NCBI GenBank assembly: GCA_017410745.1
Contig: JAFPPJ010000098.1
Span: forward strand, 1-5,292
Length of the DNA stretch: 5,292 bases
From: Oscillospiraceae bacterium
GTDB lineage: Bacteria > Bacillota > Clostridia > Oscillospirales > Ruminococcaceae
Direction of reading: 5' to 3'
The translations under genes were made by a program, and so were the position numbers. Below the pieces are notes generated by a model that was given only the letters and a program-made list of their open reading frames with translations, had not been told where the DNA came from and ran no database searches. Shown here piece after piece: positions 1 to 5,169 of the stretch. Every line of letters starts with the position of its first letter. The stretch's first letter is position 1.

Positions 1-2465
1 GCAAGGTCGCTGCAATTTTCAAGAGTATATGTATTCCCGTCGGAATGATGTATTGTTTTAAGGTTGATGCAGTTCCTGAACGCAAAGGCATCTATTGCGA
101 TGCGGTCATTTGTAAGCGTGAGCTCCTTGAGCTCCGTGTTGCCCGCAAATGCCCAGCTGCATATGCGTTCTGTATCTTCGCCTGTCTCCGCCGTTTCACC
201 GCAGCACGCCGCATCTATGAGCATGCCGTTCACGATATTGTATCTGCCCTCTCTGCGCTTCCTTTCAAGCCAGCCCGTACCGGAAAAGGTGAGCTTGCCG
301 CTGTATCTGAAGCCCTCGGGGAATACGATATCCGTCACTCTGAGATGATCGCGGAAGCTCTCATCCCCCGCAGACACGATATCATCGGGGATGCGCACTC
401 TCACCGCATCGCCGCGGTATCTCACGATGCTGTCCCCGGATACGTCAAAGCATGAATATACACTGCCGATCACCTCCTGCACCTTTATGGGAAGTGCATT
501 CTCCGCAGTGTTCCTGCTTTGGGAAAAGCGCGAGAACATATACTTCGCACCGTCAAGCACGACCGTATCCGCAAAGGTGCATCCGCCGAATGCACCGCTC
601 CCAAGCATCGTATCCGATGAGAGCGTGATGGTTTTCAGCGACGAACAGTCGGCAAATGCATGATATCCGACCTTGCTGCCCGATACATCTAAGTGTGTCA
701 GACCGTCGCAGCGTTCAAATGCACGCTCACCTATGACTATGCCGTCGAGAGGGATATCCTGCAGGGACGTACATTCATCGAAGCATCGCCGTCCTATTGC
801 CTGCACTCCATCGAGCCTGACTTCTCTCAGTGAAGTGCAGCCTGCGAACATCTCATCTTCAAGCACGGATATGCCGCTTATCTCAGCCCGTTCAAGGCTG
901 CGGCAGAACGAGAACGCAGCTTTTTCCATCCTGCCCGCAAGCACCCTTACGCTGCGAAGTGACCCGCATTTCTCAAATGCGTGCTTTTCTATGATGCAGT
1001 CCGCATTGTTTATCACCACAGACACAAGTCCATTGCAGCCCGAAAATGCATATTTCCCTATGACCGCAGGCTTGTCAAAAATAAGCTCTGTTATGCTGTC
1101 ATCGCGGCAGAAGCGATATGCCGCGATATCATCGCCGCTGTATGTCCTTTCGATCTCTCTCACAGCAGGCGGCGTACCTGTCTCAAAGCCCGGCACTTCA
1201 AGGCTCTGACATCCTCTGAATGCGGCAAAGCCAACTTCCGTGAGCCCCTCCGGGACATTGAAGCGTATGAGGCTGCGGCAGTTTTCAAATGCGCATCTGC
1301 CTATCGAACGTATATTTTCCGACATTATGACAGTCTGCATGCTCGTGCATCCGCGGAATGCATTTTCATGTATCTCCCGTACAGAGCCGCTCATTATGAC
1401 ACGGTTCACGATGTCGTTCCCCTCAAAGCAGCTCTCACCTATCACTTCTATCCCGTCGGGCACGGTGATGCGCTCCTCACGCCCCGTATATCTCATGAGC
1501 ACCCGTCCGCTTATGTAGAAGCCGCTCATGACCTGATCGCCTATGCGCCTGATGATATACGGCACATCATCAAATCCGATGCCGCCGAGCTCGTATGTCA
1601 TGCCGCACAGCACTATCCTTTTCAGATTGCTGCATCCCCTGAATGCGCCGTCGTCTATCGTGATATCCGTTCCCCTGAACGTGACCTGCTCAAGGTTGAT
1701 GCAGTTGCCGAATGCATTGCTGCGGATGCGTTCAAGACTTGACGGGAAGGTCATGCTGACTATGCCCTTCTTGTCATAAAAGCAGCTTTTCTCGATGCAT
1801 CTTATCCCCTCGGGCATCTCAAAGGTCTTCAGGTTCACATACAGCTTATACAGCGAACCGTTCTCTATCTTCATGGACTGATAGATGCTCTCGGCTATCG
1901 CCTTCACCACAGGATGTGTATCTTCATCGGACAGGAGCACATTTATCAGATCGTCCGCATGACAGGAATATCCGTCTGAAAGATGTATGTCCCTGATGCT
2001 GTTGCATCCCGTGAACACATCCTTCTTGAAGTTGGAAGTATCTATCTCACTGCTCAGCGCTATCTCCTCAAGCCGCGTATTATTTGCGAAGGTCTGCATA
2101 TCAAGCCTTTTCACGCCGAATGCCCGTATGCTTTTCATATTGTCACACATGAGGAATGTCCCCTTGCCCAGACTTGTGACAGTCTCCGGCAGGCATACCG
2201 ATACAAGGGAATGGCATCTGTGGAATGCCAGATCACCTATTTTTTCAAGGCTGTCGGGAAAGTTTATATCAACAAGATTTCTGCATCCCTTGAATGCATT
2301 TTCGCCGATCTCGGTCAGCCCCTCGGGCAGAGTCACATCGGTTATCCATGACATCCCCTTGAACACTTCCCTGCCTATGACCCTTACCCCATCGGGAATG
2401 ACTATGCTGTGCTCTTCTCCGCAAAAGCCCAGGAGCACACCGTTTTCTATTGTAAATCCGTTCAT
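1..2465 (-). CDS. BspA-type leucine-rich-repeat (LRR_5) protein, 3' end beyond the window
   Basis: I translated this minus-strand frame by hand from the ATG at 2465 to the window edge and found 821 codons with no stop. The protein is built almost wholly of BspA / Treponema-type LRR_5 units (Pfam LRR_5 family), with the recurring core I-G-x-x-A-F-x-x-C-x-x-L-x-x-I/V-x-L-P. Examples are ENAFKGCRNL near residue 56, NAFRGCTSMQ near 368 and AFSGCNGL near 473. Units are about 23 residues near the N-terminus and nearer 20 around residues 460-640. No signal peptide or membrane segment is seen (start MNGFTIENGVLLGF), so the visible part looks cytoplasmic, unlike classic surface BspA. Residues about 162-205 lack the repeat pattern. 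The start is fixed by the GGAGGAG Shine-Dalgarno and the ATGA overlap with the dus gene. Role unknown; LRR_5 domains usually bind other proteins. A C-terminal catalytic or anchoring domain could lie outside the window. Confidence 0.92.
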   Translation of the reverse strand, partial: MNGFTIENGVLLGFCGEEHSIVIPDGVRVIGREVFKGMSWITDVTLPEGLTEIGENAFKGCRNLVDINFPDSLEKIGDLAFHRCHSLVSVCLPETVTSLGKGTFLMCDNMKSIRAFGVKRLDMQTFANNTRLEEIALSSEIDTSNFKKDVFTGCNSIRDIHLSDGYSCHADDLINVLLSDEDTHPVVKAIAESIYQSMKIENGSLYKLYVNLKTFEMPEGIRCIEKSCFYDKKGIVSMTFPSSLERIRSNAFGNCINLEQVTFRGTDITIDDGAFRGCSNLKRIVLCGMTYELGGIGFDDVPYIIRRIGDQVMSGFYISGRVLMRYTGREERITVPDGIEVIGESCFEGNDIVNRVIMSGSVREIHENAFRGCTSMQTVIMSENIRSIGRCAFENCRSLIRFNVPEGLTEVGFAAFRGCQSLEVPGFETGTPPAVREIERTYSGDDIAAYRFCRDDSITELIFDKPAVIGKYAFSGCNGLVSVVINNADCIIEKHAFEKCGSLRSVRVLAGRMEKAAFSFCRSLERAEISGISVLEDEMFAGCTSLREVRLDGVQAIGRRCFDECTSLQDIPLDGIVIGERAFERCDGLTHLDVSGSKVGYHAFADCSSLKTITLSSDTMLGSGAFGGCTFADTVVLDGAKYMFSRFSQSRNTAENALPIKVQEVIGSVYSCFDVSGDSIVRYRGDAVRVRIPDDIVSAGDESFRDHLRVTDIVFPEGFRYSGKLTFSGTGWLERKRREGRYNIVNGMLIDAACCGETAETGEDTERICSWAFAGNTELKELTLTNDRIAIDAFAFRNCINLKTIHHSDGNTYTLENCSDL

Positions 2466-3436
2466 TGTGCTCCTCCGAATATCTGTAAAAGTATAGCCCT
2501 GAGCTCTTCTAAATTCCCGCAATCATACATCTTCTGCTTGAGCGCCTTTGTGCCGTGCAGCTTTTTCATGAAATAGGATGCCGTCTTCCGGATATGCTCC
2601 ATCGCCGACAGTTCATCATAGCACTGTGCGGTATCCGCAAGCTGCATGATGAGCGACAGCTTTGTCTCCGATGTATCTCTTCCCGTGAGGCGTGCGAATA
2701 TCAGCGGGTCTTCGAGCCCATACCGCGCTATCATAACTCCGTCAGCACCCGTTTTTTCCATCATGGTCACCGCATCCTCCTCCGAGTATATCCCGCCGTT
2801 TGCGATAACAGGGATGTTCACCGCAGCCTTTGCCGCAGCTATATATTCGTATACAGGCTCACCGTCATACATCATGTCCCGTGTCCTGCCGTGTACGGTT
2901 ATCATATCCGCTCCCGAGTCCTCGCACATCCTCGCAAACTCAGACACGACTATATTGTTTCTGTTCATGCCCGGTCTGAACTTCACGGTCACTGTCTTGC
3001 CGCTTCTCTTGCAGGCCTCGATTATCCTTGACGCAAGGGGCAGATCATTTACAAGAGCGCAGCCCTCGCCGCTCTTTATCACATTGGGCACGGGACAGCC
3101 CATATTTATATCAACTATATCATAGCCTGCGGTATATGCGCCCTTGCAGGCATACTCAAAGGCAGATGGCACCGACCCTAACAGCTGCACAGCCTTGAGT
3201 GTCTCCGCCTCGCTCGTATACAGCAGCTTTGCAGTAGCCTTATCGTTATATTTAAGTCCGTTGGCGCTGACCATTTCCGTGAATGCGAGCCCTGCACCAA
3301 GGCTGCGGCATATCATCCTGAACGGATAGGCGGTATATCCCGCAAGAGGTGCCATAAGTACATTTGACTCGGTGGTGATATTTCCGATATGAAGCTTTTT
3401 CAGATATGTATCGCAGAATTTTTTCATCTGTTCCAC
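2462..3436 (-). CDS. dusB: tRNA-dihydrouridine synthase (DusB/NifR3 type)
   Basis: FMN-dependent enzyme that reduces uridine to 5,6-dihydrouridine in the D-loop of tRNAs, using NAD(P)H; cytosolic. Counting from the GTG, the TIM-barrel opens with APLAGYTAYPFR (29-40) and TEMVSANGL (53-61). The catalytic cysteine is C114 in DINMGCPVPNV. K152 (VKFR) and H182 (VHGRT) match the conserved substrate/FMN residues. The FMN-phosphate signature is IANGG (211-215) plus GADGVMIAR (230-238). A helical C-terminal domain follows, and 324 residues is normal for the family. Small oddities are PVPNV where PVPKV or similar is common, and ARYGLEDPLIF where many members have GRGALGNPWIF. Two starts are possible: GTG at 3436, with GGGGGA only two bases upstream, or ATG at 3427, with the same motif 11 bases upstream and a better codon. 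I cannot decide between them. The stop overlaps the start of the LRR gene. Assignment to the B subgroup is less sure than the family. Confidence 0.93.
   Translation of the reverse strand: MEQMKKFCDTYLKKLHIGNITTESNVLMAPLAGYTAYPFRMICRSLGAGLAFTEMVSANGLKYNDKATAKLLYTSEAETLKAVQLLGSVPSAFEYACKGAYTAGYDIVDINMGCPVPNVIKSGEGCALVNDLPLASRIIEACKRSGKTVTVKFRPGMNRNNIVVSEFARMCEDSGADMITVHGRTRDMMYDGEPVYEYIAAAKAAVNIPVIANGGIYSEEDAVTMMEKTGADGVMIARYGLEDPLIFARLTGRDTSETKLSLIMQLADTAQCYDELSAMEHIRKTASYFMKKLHGTKALKQKMYDCGNLEELRAILLQIFGGAQ
2470..2476 (-). promoter_or_regulatory. Ribosome binding site of the LRR gene inside the dus 3' end
   Basis: GGAGGAG, encoding the Gly-Gly of the Dus C-terminus, lies four bases before the ATG at 2465. 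The dus stop codon TGA (2464-2462) shares ATGA with that start. This fixes the LRR start and predicts translational coupling between the two genes. Confidence 0.85.
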
Positions 3437-3481
3437 TGTCCCCCGTTATCCGTGCGGTCTCCCCGAACATTATCAATGTAT

Positions 3482-3510
3482 ATTCTATCATAACTGCGGT
3501 TATTATGCAA
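3482..3510 (-). promoter_or_regulatory. Sigma-A promoter of the dus-LRR unit
   Basis: On the minus strand TTGCAT (3510-3505) is followed by a 17-base spacer and TAGAAT (3487-3482). TGA directly before the -10 gives an extended -10 element. Predicted transcription start is near 3475, giving a leader of about 40-48 bases. The -35 is weak (TTG conserved only); spacing and extended -10 make the call plausible. Confidence 0.65.
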
Positions 3511-3533
3511 GAGCTTTATGACCTCACAGATAC

Positions 3534-3561
3534 AGCGGTCTGCTTTCGCAGGCCGCTTTTT
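3534..3561 (+). terminator. GC-rich hairpin with T tract on the plus strand, between operon end and dus promoter
   Basis: AGCGGTCTGC (3534-3543) pairs with GCAGGCCGCT (3548-3557) around a TTTC loop, with one G-U wobble, and runs into five T residues (3557-3561). This is a good intrinsic terminator, but read on the plus strand, where no upstream gene is seen. Read on the minus strand, just after the C_GCAxxG_C_C stop, it is a GAAA-tetraloop hairpin with one C-A mismatch and no U tract. It may still slow or end minus-strand transcription or protect the mRNA 3' end. Confidence 0.55.
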
Positions 3562-3564
3562 ACA

Positions 3565-4029
3565 TCAGTGTACCTCCGGCGGATTTTCTGCGATATACCT
3601 GTCGAGTATCTGTGCAGCCGTCCTGACAAATCTCACGCACGGCCTTACCTTGTAGTACTGCTCCGTGCGAAGCTCCGGGGTGGGCGTGCTCGTTACCTCG
3701 AGCCCTTTCAGCAGGTCGCGGCATATTATGGTATCATGCGCCTTGCGGAACTCCTCCGCAAGATGCTGTATCCTCTTGTAATGCTCCGTCTTTATCGCAT
3801 GGTCGGTCTCCGTGCCCTCACCGTAGAGGAGCCCTGCTACTATGAACATACTTGTGCAGGTGCCGCACACCTCGCGCATACGCCCCATGCCGCCGCCGAA
3901 CGAGGACGACAGCCTTTTCGCAAGTGCCTCATCCATGCCCGTAACATCGCAGAATGCCGTAAATACCGACTGGGCACAGTTGCAGCCTTCCATGAAAAGC
4001 CCTGCCGCCTTTTCCGAATGATCAATCAT
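3565..4029 (-). CDS. C_GCAxxG_C_C family probable redox/metal protein
   Basis: A 154-residue protein of the C_GCAxxG_C_C family (Pfam PF09719), a cysteine-rich family of unproven biochemical function, thought to be redox-active or metal-binding and including selenoprotein members. Visible hallmarks are MEGCNCAQSV with C16 and C18, the glycine stretch SSSFGGGMGRM (41-51), REVCGTC with C55 and C58 before the hydrophobic MFIVAGLLYG, then C103 (IICRDLL) and C131 (RPCVRFV). C27 is additional. Many family members read CGAVSG after the central Cys; here it is CGTCTS, giving a CxxC pair. No in-frame UGA is seen. It is the second gene of an operon: its ATG (4029-4027) overlaps the TGA of the DUF134 fusion by one base, so the two are probably translated together and share a process. 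Length is typical. No signal peptide, so cytosolic. Family call firm, function unknown. Confidence 0.9.
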   Translation of the reverse strand: MIDHSEKAAGLFMEGCNCAQSVFTAFCDVTGMDEALAKRLSSSFGGGMGRMREVCGTCTSMFIVAGLLYGEGTETDHAIKTEHYKRIQHLAEEFRKAHDTIICRDLLKGLEVTSTPTPELRTEQYYKVRPCVRFVRTAAQILDRYIAENPPEVH

Positions 4030-4733
4030 CAGTGATCACCGCATTTATGCTCTCCGCACGAATGATCCTCGCCGTGGCAGCCGCAGGTGGGGTCATCGTT
4101 CTGTATGAGCGTATCTGCAAGGTATGCCGCCACTGCTTCATCGGCACTGCCCGAGTTGCCGCCGTAAAGGGTGATGCCTGCCTCCTGCATCGCCATCTGC
4201 GCACCTCCGCCGATGCCGCCGCATATGAGCACATCAGCGCCCGCACTTCTGAGAAATCCCGCAAGCGCGCCGTGGCCTGCGCCGTTCGTGCCCACCACCT
4301 GCTTGTTTACGATCTTTCCATCCTCGATGTCATAAAGTCCGAACTGTTCTGTCCTGCCGAAATGCTGGAATATCTGTCCGTTGTCATAGGTTACTGCGAT
4401 CCTCATAGTACCGTTTCCTTTCCGTGCGATCTCTTCCGAGACCCCGCTGTCGAGAGTATAGTTCCCGCCAGAAATGATGATGCGCCTTCCCTCTATCAGA
4501 GCCACCGCCAGCTTCCTGCGCGCACTGTCGTATATAGCGGTGACCGTCGTCCTCGCCACATTCATCTCAAAGGCGCATTCCTCCTGCGTCTTTGAGCAGT
4601 AGTCTATCTGACGTATCGTTTCAAGCTCATCGAGCGTCATGGTCATCGTATCCGTAGCCGTGTCCCTGTCCGGCGCAAAGCTCCAGTAGTCGGGATAGCA
4701 GCAGATACGGCGCGATCTCTTTGGTCTTGGCAT
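4029..4733 (-). CDS. DUF134 / NifX-like (Nitro_FeMo-Co) fusion protein with Cys/His-rich tail
   Basis: A 234-residue three-part protein. Residues 1-95 are DUF134: it opens MPRPKRSRRIC, then MTLDELETIRQIDY (32-45) and a helix-turn-helix like sigma-70 region 4 (TQEECAFEMNVARTTVTAIY, 49-68). After a short linker, 110-208 is a Nitro_FeMo-Co domain (NifX/NafY/NifB C-terminal family): MRIAVTYDNG, QHFGRTEQFGLYDIEDGKI (123-141), GHGALAGFL (153-161), ADVLICGGIGGGAQ (166-179). The tail 217-234 holds four Cys and four His (C217, C219, H220, H224, C226, H229, C231, H234), a likely metal site. No nif gene is visible, so a nitrogenase role is not implied. It could be a metal- or cluster-sensing regulator (inference). 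The ATG at 4733 is chosen because GAGGTG lies five bases upstream and DUF134 proteins begin MPRP. The in-frame GTG at 4739 overlaps that site. It heads the operon with the C_GCAxxG_C_C gene. Confidence 0.92.
   Translation of the reverse strand: MPRPKRSRRICCYPDYWSFAPDRDTATDTMTMTLDELETIRQIDYCSKTQEECAFEMNVARTTVTAIYDSARRKLAVALIEGRRIIISGGNYTLDSGVSEEIARKGNGTMRIAVTYDNGQIFQHFGRTEQFGLYDIEDGKIVNKQVVGTNGAGHGALAGFLRSAGADVLICGGIGGGAQMAMQEAGITLYGGNSGSADEAVAAYLADTLIQNDDPTCGCHGEDHSCGEHKCGDH
4034..4040 (-). promoter_or_regulatory. Ribosome binding site of the C_GCAxxG_C_C gene
   Basis: GGTGATC, within the last codons of the upstream fusion gene, matches the 3' part of the full anti-Shine-Dalgarno complement (AAGGAGGTGATC) and lies four bases before the ATG at 4029. 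The TGATG overlap plus this site indicates translational coupling. Confidence 0.6.
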
Positions 4734-4754
4734 AGGCACACCTCATTTCTGACT

Positions 4755-4772
4755 TATGTCAATTATAACATA
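4755..4772. promoter_or_regulatory. Inverted repeat over the proximal -10 element, possible operator
   Basis: TATGT (4755-4759) and ACATA (4768-4772) form a dyad with an eight-base gap, covering the -10 and likely start of the proximal DUF134-fusion promoter. A repressor bound here would block transcription, perhaps the fusion's own DUF134 domain. In AT-rich promoter DNA a five-base arm can arise by chance. Confidence 0.3.
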
Positions 4773-4790
4773 TTATAATGTAAAATACAA
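4762..4790 (-). promoter_or_regulatory. Proximal promoter of the DUF134-fusion operon
   Basis: On the minus strand TTGTAT (4790-4785), a 17-base spacer, then a consensus TATAAT (4767-4762) preceded by TGT, an extended -10. Predicted start is near 4755, leaving a leader of about 22 bases that contains only the GAGGTG ribosome site. Confidence 0.75.
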
Positions 4791-4822
4791 GTGGTTAGAC
4801 GAATTTCTATGGCCTCACATAT

Positions 4823-4848
4823 GCATCGGAGCCAAAATGGCCGCATGC
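4823..4848 (-). other. Imperfect hairpin in the leader of the distal transcript
   Basis: GCATCGG (4823-4829) and CCGCATGC (4841-4848) pair over seven bases with one bulged base, enclosing a GCC/GGC mini-stem. It has no T tract, so it is not a terminator. It would form only in RNA from the distal promoter at 4865-4893. Could be a leader structure or chance. Confidence 0.3.
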
Positions 4849-4864
4849 TCAGCCTGCCTATACT

Positions 4865-4893
4865 ATCATAGCACATATGAGTACGCCTGTCAA
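4865..4893 (-). promoter_or_regulatory. Distal strong sigma-A promoter directed toward the DUF134 fusion
   Basis: On the minus strand a consensus TTGACA (4893-4888) is followed by exactly 17 bases and TATGAT (4870-4865), with TGC before the -10 (extended -10). By eye it is the strongest promoter in the window. Predicted start is near 4858, giving a leader of about 125 bases to the ATG at 4733. I see no open frame of its own and no terminator between, so it probably supplies a second, longer mRNA for the same operon. Confidence 0.75.
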
Positions 4894-4934
4894 ATAGCAT
4901 GATATCGCAAATATCCGCACTTTTCGGCCAATAT

Positions 4935-5005
4935 GGGGGCACTTCCCCCGCAAAAAATATCAAAAACGGGGAAGTACTATTTTTTATCATGCATTCCCCT
5001 TTTTT
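4935..5005. promoter_or_regulatory. Block of mutually exclusive hairpins with T tracts on both strands
   Basis: Four complementary elements lie in a row: A GGGGG (4935-4939), B ACTTCCCCCG (4941-4950), C CGGGGAAGT (4967-4975) and D TTCCCC (4994-4999) followed by six T (5000-5005). A can pair with B, B with C (nine pairs, one bulge), and C with D (six pairs, extended by A5 with T6 across a bulged C). C-D plus T6 is terminator-like on the plus strand. Read on the minus strand, D-C is followed by T5 (4966-4962) and, four bases on, T6. It may be a bidirectional terminator insulating the two divergent genes, or an attenuator-like switch. Confidence 0.5.
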
Positions 5006-5072
5006 GATGTAGAAATTCCATGTGCTTTTTTGTGCAGTATAACGGACGTGCTTCTGCCGCTTTCCGCAGCAC

Positions 5073-5087
5073 TCAACCACCGGTTGA
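5073..5087. promoter_or_regulatory. Inverted repeat upstream of the XRE promoter, possible operator
   Basis: TCAACC (5073-5078) and GGTTGA (5082-5087) form a perfect six-base dyad with a three-base centre. A second, looser dyad, TTCAAT (5103-5108) and ATTGAA (5117-5122), overlaps the -35 of the XRE promoter. Related GGTTGAAT, GGTTCAAT and GGTTATTGAAT strings recur here. Size and position suit an XRE-family autoregulator, but no binding is shown. Confidence 0.4.
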
Positions 5088-5117
5088 ATTATCCTCTCAG
5101 GTTCAATGGACAGGTTA

Positions 5118-5146
5118 TTGAATTTCTCCCTCCGCTATGCTATGAT
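5118..5146 (+). promoter_or_regulatory. Sigma-A promoter of the XRE regulator gene
   Basis: TTGAAT (5118-5123), a 17-base spacer, then TATGAT (5141-5146). Predicted start is near 5153, so the leader is only about 17 bases and begins almost at the ribosome site GAAAGGAG (5153-5160). Confidence 0.75.
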
Positions 5147-5169
5147 ATATACGAAAGGAGCTGACAGGA

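Larger units (their letters stand above)
4740..5169. other. Divergent intergenic control region
   Basis: No convincing gene lies in these 430 bases. Moving rightward it holds the ribosome site and two promoters of the DUF134 fusion, a leader hairpin, the G/C-run hairpin block, then dyads and the XRE promoter. The stretch 5006-5072 shows only a direct repeat TGTGC-T5-TGTGC (5021-5035) and a weak GTG...CAC stem (5048-5072). It is much richer in A/T runs than the flanking genes, as expected for regulatory DNA. Confidence 0.7.

Noticed and set aside
1..2465. Short spaced repeats along the LRR gene as a CRISPR or tandem DNA repeat array
   Set aside because: The similarity is at protein level (AF-x-x-C-x-x-L every 20-23 codons), and the DNA copies are too divergent and in frame.
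45..2496. Several plus-strand open frames of 78-253 codons across the LRR gene
   Set aside because: They lie wholly inside the minus-strand LRR frame. The repeated LRR codons keep other frames open, their translations resemble no family, and none has a good ribosome site.
2555..3125. Plus-strand frames antisense to dus
   Set aside because: Dus is an unmistakable conserved enzyme on the other strand; these frames are shadows with no recognisable content.
3252..3491. 79-codon minus-strand frame overlapping the dus 5' end
   Set aside because: Out of frame with dus, overlapping its promoter and leader, with no family resemblance.
3406..4035. 209-codon plus-strand frame antisense to the C_GCAxxG_C_C gene
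   Set aside because: A shadow of a conserved gene, and it reads through the hairpin at 3534-3561.
4032..4595. 187-codon plus-strand frame antisense to the DUF134 fusion
   Set aside because: The minus-strand product has two recognisable conserved domains; this frame has none.
4029..4733. Nitrogenase cofactor biosynthesis role (nifX)
   Set aside because: No nif gene is visible, and Nitro_FeMo-Co domains are widespread in non-diazotrophs. The DUF134 fusion points to another role.
4737..4739. GTG start for the DUF134 fusion
   Set aside because: It overlaps the GAGGTG ribosome site; the ATG at 4733 has correct spacing and the family's MPRP start.
4763..5080. 105-codon minus-strand frame in the intergenic region, with a possible inner start at 4990 after AAGGGGAA
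   Set aside because: It runs through the hairpin block, the distal promoter and most of the proximal promoter. Its composition is unlike a normal protein and it resembles no family. The ribosome-site match is the D arm of the hairpin.
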